A stretch of 64,000 nt of DNA from Calamus simplicifolius (taxonomy: Eukaryota > Streptophyta > Magnoliopsida > Arecales > Arecaceae), in contig UESW01001503.1 in assembly GCA_900491605.1 (NCBI GenBank), forward strand, positions 46,239 through 110,238, read 5' to 3'. The notes beneath the pieces are model-generated. The model did not search any database. It saw only the letters and a list, made by a program, of their open reading frames with translations, and had not been told where the DNA came from. Shown piece by piece: positions 30,761-43,018 of the stretch; position 1 is the stretch's first letter, and each line of letters opens with the position of its first letter. The position numbers and the translations under genes are program-made.

Positions 30761-32960
30761 CGGTAAAATGGGGAAGCAGGCTCCGCACCTCTTGAAGATA
30801 TCGAACCATGTTCGGCTCCCGAGCTTCAAACTCTCCTCGTACATGGCCAGCCACCAGCTAAGAGTCGGTGAAGGCATTAAGCTTCTCCACCTTCAGATTG
30901 CAGGCGATTCGGAGACCGGCTAGTAGGGCTTCGTACTCGGCTTCGTTGTTGGAGGCTGGGAAAGAGAACCAGATGCCATATTCAAAGGTTACCCCCTTCG
31001 GACTGGTGAGAACCAGCCCGCACCGGAGCAATGGGCATTAGATGACCCATCGACATGGAGGAGCCACCGGGCTCCAGATTTTGGTTCTTCGGGGGAGTCT
31101 GGGGTAGAACCGTCCTCCGGGATGGTACACTCGAGGAGGAAGTTGGCTAGCACCTGAGCTTTGATGGCTGGGCGAGGCTGAAAGTATGTCATGCTCGCTC
31201 AACTCGACGGCCCACTTGGTCATTCTTCCTGATGTCTCGGGACGGTGGACTGTTGCCTTGATGGGTTGGTCGGTCAGGACCGTCACAGAATGTGCTTGGA
31301 AGTACGGTCGCAGCTTCCGAACTGAGGTGATTAAGGCCAACACCATCTTCTCAATTCTGCTATATCTTGTCTCGCATTGCGGAGTAGCCTGCTGACATAG
31401 TAGATCGGCTTCTGTATTTGCCTTCTTCCCTGACCAGCACCGAACAGACGACACCCTCCGAAACGGCCAGGTACAAGAACAGGGTCTCGCCCGGGGCCGG
31501 ACTGCTGAGGAGTGGGGGTGAGCCGAGGTATTTCTTGAGATCTTGAAATGATTTTGACATTCAGGAGTCCACTGGAAGTTCTTAGCCGACCGGAGGGTTT
31601 TGAAGAAGGGGAGGCATCTCTCGGCCGACGCGCCACAAAGCGGTTAAGAGCCGCTATCCTCCGGTTAGGCGCTGGACCTCTTTAATAGATGCCGGGGGCA
31701 CTATTTGTTGGAGAGCTTAAATCTTCTGGGGGTTAGCTTCGATACCTCGTTGGGAGACCATGAAGCCGAGAAACTTCCCAGAGTTAACGCCGAAGGCGCA
31801 TTTGGTCGGATTGAGCCTCATCCCATACTTGCGCAGCGTTGCAAAGCTCTTGAGAGGTCCTCGACATGCCATGATGCTTCTTTGCTCTTGACCAGCATGT
31901 CATCCAGTACACCTCCATATTCGGCCGATTTGCTCCTTGAATACTTTGTTAACCAGCCTTTGATAGGTGGCACCTGCATTTTTAAGACCAAAGGGCATGA
32001 CGCGATAACAGTAAGTACCTCGGTCGGTTATGAAGGCGGTCTTTTCTTCATCCTCGGGGCCATCCGGATCTGATTGTAGCCTGAATAAGCATCCATGAAT
32101 GACAGCATTTGGTGACCTGAAGTGGCATCCATGAGCTGGTCGATCCGGGGAAGAGGGAAGCTGTCCTTCGGGCAGGCTTTGTTGAGGTCGGTGAAGTCGA
32201 TGCAAATCCTCCACTTGCCGTTTGACTTCTTCACCATAACGATGTTTGATAGCCAGCTTGGATAATTTACCTCCCAGACGAAATTTGCCTTGATGAGTTT
32301 GTCTACTTCTTCTTCAATGGCCTTTTGTCGTTCCGGGGCGAAGCTCCTCTTCTTCTGCTTGACGGGCCTGTGCATCTCGTCCACGTTGAGATGATGGACG
32401 AGAACCTCGGGGCTGATCCCTGGCATGTCGGAGGCGGACCAGGTGAAGATGTCAGCGTTGCTTCGGAGAAACCTGATCAATCTGTGCTGAGGTTCGCCTT
32501 TAAACAACGACCCGATTTTTATGATTCGGTCGGGACGAGCCTCATCCAATGGCACCTCCTCCATTTCCTCTGCTGGTTCTCCTCGTTGTTCGGTGAAGTC
32601 CTCTCGAGCATCTAGCCCATCAACCTCCGGCATTCTAGACTGAAGGCTTGTAACGAAGCACTGCCGAGCCATGGCTTGACTTCCTCGAACAACTCCAACT
32701 CCTTGCTCGGTGGGAAATTTCATGGATAAGTGCAGGATGGAGACAACTGCCTTGAGGGACATCAGACCGGGCCTGCCGAATATTGCGTTGTATGGGGACC
32801 TGAGGTTGGTTACTAGGAAGTCCGTGTGGATAGTGGCCATAAGGGGCCAGGCTCCCGCGCGGACCATCAAGGTGACGACCCCTTCCGGGACGATGACATC
32901 GCCTGTGAATCCCATTAGGGTGGAGTCCACGGCTCGAAGGTTTTCCATGAGTAATTTCAT
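30761..32960 (-). pseudogene. Tat reverse transcriptase and RNase H, broken
   Basis: The frame 32960-32028 runs from the protease-RT linker into RT, with SNIVMVKKSNGKWRICIDF, DLNKACPKDSFPLPRIDQL and LSFMDAYSGYNQIRM. Another frame continues with KTAFITDRGTYCYRVMPFGL and NAGATYQRLVNKVF (32040-31910), and the frame is lost at the YxDD polymerase site near 31900. Further fragments to about 31330 cover the thumb. The RNase H part (31454-30770) includes a WLLHVDGSSN block near 31060. Stops and frameshifts are frequent. Confidence 0.88.
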
Positions 32961-34715
32961 CCTGGCAACACATCGAGGTACAGAACATTCACCGAACTTC
33001 CACTATCAACGAGGATTCGGCTTACATCATAGTTATTTAAATTGAGGGATACAACTAATGCGTCATCATGGGGGAACTGTATCCCTTGGAGATCATCGTC
33101 GGAGAAGGAGAGCTCGCCTGTCCGCGCCCTCTTTGGCGCTGATCCCTCACCATCATCCCTAGGGCTCGACCCGCTGGCCTCTTCGATCATGTTGATGCAG
33201 CCAATCACGGGCGGATTTGGCGGAGGAGGTTGTTGAAGTTTGGGCTGGCGGTCACCTCCTTGTCCTGGCTCAGGCGCCCTCCTGAACTGATTCAATCGTC
33301 CCCGCTGGATCAGCCTCTCGATTTCATTTTTCAGCTTCCAGCATTCTTCAGTATCGTGGTCGTGCTCCCGGTGGTAGCGGCAGTACTTGGTGGGGTCTCT
33401 TCGGGTCGGGTTCCCTCGGAGAGGAGCTGGCCGGGGGAGCTGGCGCTCTATTTCCATGAGAATTTGCGCTCGGGGCACGGTTAGCGGAGTGTAGCGATCG
33501 AATCGCCTGGGAGGGCTCCGGGAGCGATTCCTTGGCAGCAGTGGGGGAACTCTTTGGCGGCGAGGTGGACTTGGACGACGGGCGGGACGGTGCCTGTCGG
33601 GACCTTTGGGCTCCTTCTTTGCCAGCTCAGCGCGGGCAACTCTCCGCGATTCTTCGATCCTAGCGTATTTGTCCGCTAGGGCCATCATATCAGAGAGGCT
33701 AGGGGGGTAGCTGACTTCCATAGCCAGGTAGCAGTCGCTTTCCTTTGAGACTCCCCCTGCCAAGGCGGACATGGCCACCTCATGATTAAGGTGGTCCACC
33801 TCTAACATGGCCTTATTAAAACGACCAAGATAATTTCTCAAGGACTCCCCCTCTCTCTGCTTGACTTTGGAGAGGGAGTCAGATCTTCGTCGTGGCGGCG
33901 GCTGCTGACGAACTGGCCAATAAAAAGATGGCTCAGCTCGTCAAATGAATCAATGGAACCTGGCTTCAAGGCATTGAACCAGGTTCGGGCAGATCCTCTG
34001 AGGGTGGAGGGGAAAGCATGGCAGAGGACCGCGTCGATGCTCCGTGGAACATCATTATTGACCGGAAGCTGCTAAGATGGTCGTCCGGGTCAGAAGAGCC
34101 GTGGTAGGGTTCGACGGCTGGTAGCTTGACATGGGAGGGAATCACTTCCTCCATAATCCATTTGGAGAAAGGGATGCCCTGCTCTGCTTTGGGCTGAGGC
34201 GGATGGGCCTGCTTGGCAGCGTTCAGCTCCTGACGCATCTCCTGGATCTGCTGGCGGATCTCCTCTTCAGCGGTCAGAGGAGGAGCTGGGCGAGAGGATC
34301 GCACGGACGGCGTCGAATCATGGTGGGAGGTCACTGGGGAGAGGGACCGGGCTCGCTGAGATCTGGGAGGATCCCTGTCGTAACCGCCTCACGGGACTGG
34401 TTTGTCCCCTCTTGGTCGATGTGGGGGGTCCGCGGATTCATGCTGACTGGAGGAGGAAGTCGCCGGCGAAGAAGGAATCGCGGCCTCCTTATGAAGGTAC
34501 GGAGCGGGAGGAGCCGTGAGGCGCTCCTGGACCAGGTGAGTCAGGGCCTGGACTTGCTGGACCAGCGAGGCGAACTGGTCCTGGGTCACCGGGATGGCTG
34601 GCAGCGATTGGGTTTCGATTGGTGGAGGTTGCGGCGCTACACCGCTCACCGGATCAGGCCTCTGGGAAGCGGCCTGATCTTGGGCTTCAGAGGTTGCTCT
34701 TCTCCGATTAGCCAT
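32957..34715 (-). pseudogene. Tat gag and protease region, broken
   Basis: Gag starts MANRRRATSEAQDQAASQRP at 34715 and stops at 34389. The retrotransposon gag core follows in other frames (34334-33966: VIPSHVKLPAVEPYHGSSDP; 33841 onward: YLGRFNKAMLEVDHLNHEVA). An Arg/Pro-rich stretch and a zinc-knuckle-like CRYHREHDHDTEECWKL are near 33330. The protease motif ILVDSGSSVNVLYLDV is at about 32965-33012. At least three frame breaks exist between 34389 and 33841. Confidence 0.87.
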
Positions 34716-34780
34716 TAGAGAGGTTCTACTCCAGATCGAGATCCTTATCTCCTTTCTTCAAGTTTTAATGGGACTTGAGG

Positions 34781-34799
34781 CCCTTCCTCTAGCGCCAAT
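34781..34799 (-). promoter_or_regulatory. Primer binding site of the Tat element
   Basis: Directly after the 5' LTR the minus strand reads TTGGCGCTAGAGGAAGGGC. The second Tat copy has TTGGCGCTAGAAGGAGGCC at the same place (about 49138-49156). The conserved match marks it as a PBS. The tRNA was not assigned. Confidence 0.65.
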
Positions 34800-34800
34800 C

Positions 34801-35919
34801 TGTTGCCGTCGGAATCCGTCCTCCGACTCGGGCGCAGTCGATCTCCTGGGGTGGACCTGCACACAAGTCCTCGCGCGAGAGGCGTTGGGGGTAGCCCTCC
34901 GCGGAAGATCCTCTGACGCTCAAGTCAGTGGGAGGAAATCGATGATCAATCAGAAAATGGGGAGGTAGATCTCTCCAGTGTCTCTCCAGGAGCGGCCGAT
35001 CGGGAGCTCTAGAGGGAGAGAGCACCGACGAGCAGCTGGCGAGAGCGGGAGAGTGAGAGTGAGGATGAGCGCATACCTGAGGGAATCTGGGAGTGTCATA
35101 TTTATAGGTTATCACCTGGATCTTGAGCGCCTTCTGGAAGGTTCGAAGGTTGTTAGGATACGGAGATGGACCGAATCGGGCCGTTGGGATCCATATCTTG
35201 TTTGTTAGGGGATCGACGGCTAGGAGAGCTCCTTGATGGTTTGAGATCTGGTAGGTGCGTAGGTCCCAGGTAGCCGTGTTAAGTTCTAGACCACTTCTCA
35301 ACATGATTCCTTGCCTGGGATGTTGTTACGATAGGCCTAGGCTCTCCCGCGTCAGGTTCCGCGGAGGTGAGTATTGGATCGTGGATCGCTTAGTGAAGCC
35401 GAGCTATAGGAAGCTCGGGAGGACCGAGCTATAGGAAGCTCAGGAGAGGCGAGCTATAGGAAGCTCGGGAGGACCGAGCTATAGGAAGCTCGGGAGGACC
35501 GAGCTACAGGAACTCAGAGAGACGAGCTACGGGAAGCTCGGGGGAGCCGAGCTACAGGGAGCTCGGGAGGACCGAGCTAGAGGAAGCTCGAGAGAGGCGA
35601 GCTATAGGAAGCTCGGGAGGACCGAGCTATAGGAAGCTCGGAAGAGGCGAGCTATGGAAGCTCAGGGAGCCGAGCTATGGAAGCCCGGAGAAAGCCGAAC
35701 TATGGAAGCCCGGGGAGGCCGAGCTATAGGAAGCCCGGGGAAACCGAGCTGTAGGAAGCTCGGGGGAACCGAGCTGTGGAAGCTCGGGAGAGCCGAGCTG
35801 TGGAAGCTTGGGAGAGCCGAGCTACGAGAAGCTCGGGGATCCATGGCGGGCGAAGGGATGGGGTCAGTCTTAGCCTCCTCGTACGAATATTGATGCAATG
35901 ACGATTTTACCCCTCAACA
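34801..35919 (-). repeat. 5' LTR of the Tat element (1119 bp)
   Basis: Partner of 20234-21304. Minus-strand TATA box CCTATAAATA at 35099-35108. The hairpin array at about 35398-35845 is longer than in the other LTR and its units more often read GAGCTATAGGAAGCTCGGG. Confidence 0.92.
35398..35845. repeat. Hairpin minisatellite in Tat 5' LTR
   Basis: About 16 units related to those at 20855-21222. Stems AGCTCGG and CCGAGCT recur. Unit number and spacer sequence differ between the two LTRs although the rest of the LTRs is alike. Confidence 0.88.
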
Positions 35920-36382
35920 GTTGTGAATGCATATTTTAATCCGCTTGTACATCACATCGAGCAGTTTAGAAATTACCATTTATCAAGCCGGCATCAAATT
36001 CATGGTGGATGTAATCTTCTCTCTTTTCATTCACATAGTATGGATTCACGCGCGCACAAAAAAATAAAGTGACTTTTTCACAAAAAAATATTTTTAATGA
36101 ACATCTTAAAATTTTTTATCAGCGGCACATTCAGGAAAGGATGTTTAAATTTTGCACATGATTTCCCATCATGCAGTTGTTTTCCTAGCATGAGGTACGG
36201 ATGTATGGGTACTTCCGTAAAGAAGGTTGACTTGTACTCGAGTTTCAAAGGGTTAATTGTAACTGTTATAAACAACTCCTTATAATAAATTAAAGAAAGT
36301 AACAGTCACACAAAATTTTGTTTTAAATTTTGTCTTAGCTCTGATTTCCATTTAACTTGGTTTGCTATTAAAAAAATTCACT
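35920..36382. other. Short spacer between Tat element and LINE
   Basis: AT-rich, nothing recognised. Confidence 0.5.
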
Positions 36383-39300
36383 CCGCCAAGGCCGGTTCCA
36401 AGCCTGGGTAGAAAAGAAAGGTTGCGTTAGGTAGCTAATAGCAAGCGTAAAACTTCGTCAAAACTTTTAAAACATGAATATAGTAAATTAAACTATGCGA
36501 AAGGCTAGGATGTTTCCGTTAAAGACACGTTGCATCTGCCTTCAATGTTTCAAAAAATGGGCAAAGAGCGCAGCATCGACGTCCGGATGCGATGATAAAT
36601 AAGCAAGGGTTCCTGCATTATGGACGAGTACAGGTAAAGAAGTTAGTCAATGATAGTCAGCTTAGAGTAGCATCATGAAATATAGGAACACTAACATGTA
36701 AAACTATGGAGATAGTGGGCACTATGATTAGGAGAAAAATAAATATAATATGCTTACAAGAGACTAAATGAATAGGTGAAAGATCTAGAGAAATAGATAA
36801 TATAAGATATAAATTATATTACACTTGAAAACATAAAAATAGAAATGGAGTAGAAATAATTGTAGACAAGAATTTAAGAAATATGTTGTTAAGGTAACTT
36901 ATAAAGGAGATCGGATTATATCACTTAAACTTATAATTAAGAATAATATAATTAACATAATTAGTGCATATGCACCACAACTAGGATTAGACCAACAAAC
37001 TAAGACACAATTTTGGAAAGACATAGATGAAGTAATGTAAGAAATACCATAAGAAAAAAGATATATTTGGGAGGAGATTTTAATGGATATGTAGGTAAAC
37101 AGAGGAATAGATATGAAATGGTACATGAAGGATATAGATTTGAAGATAGGAATGAAGCCGACGTGAGCTTATTAGTTTTTGCAGTAGCATATGATCTAAC
37201 AATAGCAAATACTTGTTTCAAAAAAAGAAATGAACATTTAATAACATTTAAAAGTGGATCTAATAAAAGTTAAATAAACTTTTTTTAACTAAAAGATAGA
37301 TAAAATAATATACAAAAACTGTAAAGTTATTTCAGGAGAAAGTTTAACTTCACAACATAGGATAATGATAGCAGACATATGGATAAAAATGAAATATAGA
37401 GTACAACGTAAAACTATTAATTCAAAATTAAATGGTGAAATTTGAAAGGAAAAAACTAGAATTATTTAAAGAAAAGTTAGTAAGAGTAATGACTATGAAT
37501 ATAGATAGAACCTAATGTAGGAAAAAGTAATTAAATGCATAAAAAACATAACAAAAGAAATTCTAGGAGAATCAAAAGGAGTAGGACTAATAGAAAAGAA
37601 AACTTATGGTGGAACGAAGAAGTTCAAGCTGCCATCAAGCTTAAAAGGATAAACTATAAAATTTGGCAAGAGCTAGGGATAAGAAAGTCTTAAAAAGTAT
37701 AGGGATGCAAAGAAAGAAGCTAAAAAAGCGATAAGTAATGCCAAACTTAAAGCCTATGATGATTTATATAATAGACTAGATACGAAAAAAAAGGTAAAAA
37801 GACTATATATAAATTAGCAAAATTAAGAGAAAAAAATAAAAGATCTTGACTATATTAAATGTATTAAGGATGAAAATGAAAACGTCTTGTTAAAGAAGAA
37901 AAGATAAAAGAACGATGAAAAAATTATTTTAAAAAATTATTAAATAAAAATAATTTGATAAATTTAAGGTTAAAAAAATGTGATAACTTAGGAGTAACAA
38001 ATAAGCACAAATTTTTTCGTAAATTTAGTATGCTTGAGGTTAAAAGGCTTTGAGTAAAATAAAAAATGCAAAGGCATTAGGACCAGATGCGATCCCTACT
38101 GAGGTTTGGAAATGCTTAGGAGAAATTAGAGTTATGTGGTTAACCAATTTATTTAACAGGATTGCAGCAACTAAAAGAATGCTAGATGATAAAGAAAAAG
38201 CATATTAATATCCGTATATAAAAATAAAGAAGATATTCAAAATTGTGCAAATTATAGATGAATTAAGCTAATGAGTCATACAATAAAATTATAGAAGAGA
38301 GTAATAGAAAATCGTTAAAAACTGAAACTTTCGTATCAAATAATCAATTTGAATGTATGCCTAAAAGATTGACCATGAAAGCTATTTATTTATTTAGAAA
38401 ATTGATAGAGAGCTAGAAAAAAAAAAAAACCTTTATATGGTCTTTATTGATTTAAAGAAACATATGATAGAATATCTAGAGAATAATATGATGGATTTTA
38501 GAGAAAAAAGGAGTTACCAAAAGGTACATAGAATTGATAAAAGATATGTATGATAAAGCAATAACTATTTAAAACAACAATAGAAGAAACTAGTGAGTTT
38601 TTAATTATTGTAGGTTTACATCAAAGATCTGCCTTCAGTCCATATCTTTTTGTATTAGTTATACATAAATTAAACAAACATATTCAAAATGATATCCTAT
38701 GGTGTATATTATTTGCAAATGATATAGTGTTGATTGATGAAACTAAATCTTGAGTAAATGGTAAGCTAGAGATTTGGAGAGAAGCTTTAGAATCTAAAGG
38801 TTTTAAGATTAGTATAACTAAAATTGAATACATGGAATGTAATTTTAGTGGGAGTAAAAATACAAATGAAGAAACAGTGAAGATTGCAAGCCAAGAGATA
38901 TTAAAAGTAAAAAAATTTAAGTATTTGGAATCAATTATCAAGCAAAAAATGAAATAGATGAAGATGTGAATCATAAAGTTAAAGTAGAATGGATTAAGTG
39001 GATAAGTGCTTCGTGTATTATATGATCGGCGCATCCCATTAAAATGAAATAAAAAATTCTATAAAACCGCTATTAGGCTAGCTATGCTATATGGAACAGA
39101 GTGTTAGGCAATATTAAAACAATATGTAAATAAATTAAGTATAAAAGAAATGCGTATGTTAAGATGGATATGTGGTAAAACTTTAAAAGATAGAATTAGA
39201 AATAAATATCTAAGAGAAATGATAGGAGTAGCCCCAATTGAAGATAAAATGAGAGAAAATTGATTGCGGTGGTTTGGACATATACAACATAAAGCTTTAG

Positions 39301-39500
39301 ATGCTCCAGTTAGAAAGAGTGATCTTTTAACAATTCATAGTAACAATAAAGGTAAGATAACTTAAATTAATATAAATAAAAATAATTAAAAAATATAACT
39401 ATTTATATTTGAATGTCGAGTAGAGCAGAATGAAGGAAGTAGATTCATGTAGACGACCCTATGCAGTTGAAAAAGGCTTGGATGAGTTGAGTTAAGCTGC
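36383..39500 (+). mobile_element. RTE-type LINE, nearly full length, decayed
   Basis: The 5' part has CAAGGCCGGTTCCAAGCCTG and GGTTGCGTTAGG, typical of the start of plant RTE elements. Endonuclease: GGDFNGYVGKQRNRYEMVHE at 37067-37126, then LTIANTCFKKRNEHL and FKSGSNKS. RT: AKALGPDAIPTEVWKCLGE near 38070-38125, LHQ-like block near 38620, and a polymerase box LFANDIVLIDE near 38708-38740, where the first catalytic Asp of the usual ADD reads as Asn. The end has RWFGHI near 39270 and the tail AAAAAGGCTTGGATGAGTTG. The whole is A-rich with many stops and single-base deletions, so it is long dead. Confidence 0.88.
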
Positions 39501-41335
39501 TATTAAAAAATCCTTATGAATTTCTAATGTCAAATATGTTCAAGACCCTATTGCTGATACAATTAAATATTTTTGTTACAATACAGTTTTAACATCTTCC
39601 TTTTAAAAATATCTTATAATATTTTACTCATTTCATTCCCAAGTGTCTTCGTACAAGAAACAACACTGTAATAGGCCTTACACGAAACCAAATAGGATGG
39701 TGAGAATTTTGTCTACCATGAGCACAATGGAGAGAATCCTTCTTCCTCTCCTTTTCTTCTCGCACTCACCACTGAAAGATACTAGAGACCACCAACCACA
39801 CCAATCCCCAGCTGCCAGCGCCGCCCATGATACCACCAGATGGTGATGTGGCAGGTGATGAAGTGGGGCAATCTTCACTATGATAATATAGATACGCCAT
39901 AATATTCACTTTCCATTTAAATGACTAAGAAAATGAAAGCCATGAAATAGGAGTATTTGTCTTAGATATACTCTGAACAAATCATGACTGATGGGATCAC
40001 AATTATCTATCAAATGCTCCTTCCTCTCAAATAACCATGTTCATTGCATACCTAATGTCTGATGAGTTTAATGTGTCTAGGCAAAAAAACCACAATGTTT
40101 TCTTCAATATTCTGCACACTTGAGGCCAATCAAGACTTTGCACAATTGAACATCAAGATGAAGATGAAACACTTTTTCATTATACACTCATAGAGTTTAG
40201 ATACAAAGAGTGATTCTATTTATTCAACCTCCATTAAGCCTTATGGGAGTAATATATAGAAGATGTGGTGCATGACCAATAGAGAATAAAAAGGGCTAGT
40301 TGACCATGCAAAATTCCTGAAAATCTTTAGGTTGTTTGGTAGCCGATAATCTATCTAAATTATCGATAATTTAAACTAAACCCATAAGATAACTATATTT
40401 GGTATATATTTTTAATGATAATTTATCTTGTAATGATAATTTGGATTGCCTTAGAAGGAGATGGCTATCCAGTTACTAAACATACTATAAATCTTTTTTT
40501 TAACAAAATTGCCCTACTCCTCTTCGTGAAAATAAATCATCCTATTCTCTTTCATGAAAACTGCTTCGCATATCGCCTACCCTTACAAAAAAAAAAAAAA
40601 ATTTCCACATGTTAAATAGATAAAATGAAATCTAATGATACCTTCGTGTGGTTGTCATATACTTCTCTCATTAAATCTTATCTTAGGTAGGTGATATATG
40701 CATTAAAACATTAACATAGGTTCACCCTCTGGCATAGTTGTTAGATCGGTCCTAACATTGACCCGGCCAAGGGCTCGGGTCATCGGATCACTGGTTCAAC
40801 CGTTGGGTCACTGGTTGAACCATCAATCAATTATATTAATATAATATATTTATATGAAGGAGCAGATCCTTTCCCATTGTATACAGCTATGCCCCTGGAA
40901 TTCCTTCACCATTGTATACCAAGGAGCATATCCTTTCCCATCAAGGCATTAAAGGGAGTGAGATACCATACAAACCCAAGCCTCAATGAAAATACCAGGC
41001 ACGTAGAGCCCAGACTTGGGCTTTGAGAGTGGGGACTTTGACGGCTGCGAACCATGCTTTGCTGGTAGAAGAGAGATGAGGGCTAACAAAGGCCCCCAAA
41101 TTTTTTTTCTTTTCATTAAAAAAAAAAAACAGAGGAGGTCACTCCTAATGAATTCATTAATATTTTATCTTTTAATTTTTGATCAAAATTTTGTTTTTAA
41201 AAACCAATGATTTTTTCTTGGAAGAATTGGTGCTTATAATAAGTTGATAGTTTCTTGGCCTACCTTTTCTTTCTTTTTTTTTGAAAAAAAAAGATAACAT
41301 TGTTTTCTCCTTAATTACCTTATCAAGAGTTTTAG
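39501..41335. other. Intergenic AT-rich region with small repeats
   Basis: No gene supported. 40331-40455 (GGTTGTTTGGTAGCCGATAA...) looks MITE-like. 40747-40835 has repeated GGTCACTGGTTCAACC and GGTCACTGGTTGAACC words. 40858-40940 holds an imperfect repeat of GGAGCAGATCCTTTCCCATT. Poly(A) runs occur at 40588 and 41120. Confidence 0.5.
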
Positions 41336-41586
41336 GCCGCATTTGATTTTCAAGATTATTTATTATTTATTATTTTAATATTAAAAAATATAATTGAAAA
41401 GTAAACATAAAATTATTTTTTATTTTTTATTTTCATTATAAATAATTCTTTTTAAGAGAATAAGTAAAACAAAAACCACAAACTTCTATGTTTCCAAACT
41501 CTTTAGGTTTAATTATATATATATATACATCTAAATTTATTCTTAATTTTTTATCATTTATAAATGCAAGTTTTTTTAAACCAAAT

Positions 41587-42568
41587 TGTTGCCGCGAAAA
41601 TCCATTCTTCGACTCGGGTGCGCTTCTGCTCCTGATCTGGTCGCCGATCTCGTCGTCTCGGGATGAAACCTGCAAGACAGTCCGCACGCAGAGGGTGCTG
41701 CGGGGGTTGCCCTTGCGAGAATCCTCCGACGCCCAAGTCAGTGAGATTCACAGCAAGCAAATGTGAGGAGAAGACTCTCACATAAGAGCTCCCCTAGATG
41801 GGTGTTCTCTCTCGAGAGATCTGAGCTCAGATGGAGCTGCTCTCGGTATAACAATGAGTGAAAATGAGTGAGTGTCCAAGTGTGCATAGTTGCGTACCTG
41901 AGAGATTAGAGGGCAGCGGTATTTATAGGGATCACCTAATTCTTTGGGTGTGTCGCGAGGGAGGTCTGAAAGCCGTTAGATTCAGAACGGATTCGAATCA
42001 AGTTTGTTTTGAGGTCAGTAGGGTCCGTATTTTGTCAGTTAGAGGATCGACGGCTGGAAGAGCTAGTTGATGCCTTGAGATTCAGCGATACGTAGGTTCT
42101 AGGCCACTCTTGTGGGTCCTAGGCCACTCCTGGGTATGATTCCCCGTTTGAATCTTATTCAGTTATAGAGAATTCGAATTTTCCTGCGCCGGATTCCAAG
42201 AGTATTCAAGTGCCTTGGTCCGACCGAGGCAAAGGGGCAACTCGGGTTACCAAGGTATTGACGGCTTAGGTCGCGAGGTATAAGGATGGCTCGGGTAACC
42301 GAGGTATGAGAATGGCTCGGGCTGCCGAGGTATAGATGGCTCGGGTTGCCGAGGTATGAGAATGGCTCGGGCTGCCGAGGTATAGATGGCTCGGGTTGTC
42401 GAGGTATGAGAATGATTGGGGTTGTCGGGACGACCTGATGCCGCTGAGGGTGATTAAGCTTCGCTGCTTAGTGGGTTTGATAGCTGGTCGACAGGACATT
42501 GAAATTGGACTAGATCCAATTATCGATGTGTGCGGTCATTAATGCAATGACGATTTTACTCCTCATCA
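41587..42568 (-). repeat. Solo LTR of a second Tat family with perfect CAAAT target duplication
   Basis: 982 bp, plus-strand ends TGTTGCCG and CTCATCA. CAAAT precedes it (41582-41586) and CAAAT follows directly (42569-42573). It is homologous along its length to 49158-50165. The minus-strand TATA is at 41920-41929. A CTCGGG-CCGAGG hairpin array occupies 42240-42412. No PPT or internal sequence adjoins it, so it is a product of LTR-LTR recombination and not the 3' LTR of the neighbouring element. Confidence 0.85.
42240..42412. repeat. Hairpin array in solo LTR
   Basis: About seven units of ATGGCTCGGGTTGCCGAGGT or ATGGCTCGGGCTGCCGAGGT with CTCGG and CCGAG as a 5 bp stem over a 4 nt loop. Decayed copies flank the clear ones. 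Confidence 0.85.
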
Positions 42569-43018
42569 CAAATATATAATAATAGATAATTTTTTATATT
42601 TATTAGGGATAATTCGAGAATTTAATGTTATATGGCTGATAATTTGTTTGTCATACCAAACACAGTAATCAATATTACTGTAACATTACCTGTATACCAA
42701 ACACAGTAATCAACATTACTGGCAATCTATCTAGTAATAATATATTTTGTAGGCAATCCATATTACTATTCAAGATTGCCTAACGATGCACCAAACGCAA
42801 CCTTAGAATTTGGTAGGTGCATGGCCTGATGCATGAATTAGCATATGAGAGTCTCTCCAGAGCAATATAACGAGATCGCTCGGCCCGGCCAAGGATTTAA
42901 TGTATAGCAAGACCTGCTTCTCATTGCAGCTTTCAAGGAGAGTTATATAAAAATTTTATGAGTCTTTGAGAATTAAATTTAATTCAATGAACAGAGTGAG
43001 TTCAATAAGAGCATACTT

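Larger units (their letters stand above)
20234..35919 (-). mobile_element. Ty3/gypsy retrotransposon, Tat lineage (Retand/RIRE2-like), 15.7 kb
   Basis: Two LTRs of 1071 and 1119 bp, sharing start TGTTGCCG and end CAACA on the plus strand, bracket a minus-strand gag-PR-RT-RH-INT (34718 down to 29362). Integrase last defines Ty3/gypsy. No chromodomain is seen. A long region between integrase and the 3' LTR holds ORFs in antisense orientation and hairpin arrays, which fits the Tat lineage, where such antisense additional ORFs are known. A PBS-like site (34781-34799) and purine tract (21305-21325) are at the expected ends. gag-pol is broken many times. The flanking 5-mers (TATGT at 20229-20233; GTTGT at 35920-35924) do not match. 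Confidence 0.88.
41336..42805. mobile_element. Possible PIF/Harbinger-like MITE split by a solo LTR
   Basis: The right end ACCAAACGCAACC is followed by TTA. On the left GGCCGCATTTGATTTTC is preceded by TTA. Inverted similarity of the ends is only moderate (GGTTGCGTTTGG against GGCCGCATTTGA) and an alternative left end, GGTTGTTTGG after TTA at about 40331, exists. Subtracting the solo LTR and its target duplication leaves about 480 bp. 3-bp TTA duplications suit PIF/Harbinger. Treat as tentative. Confidence 0.35.

Noticed and set aside
39643..39846. ORF of 67 codons
   Set aside because: No recognisable motif and no conserved structure; likely chance.
40747..40835. tRNA-like B box (GGTTCAACC)
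   Set aside because: No matching A box or cloverleaf; the words belong to a short direct repeat.
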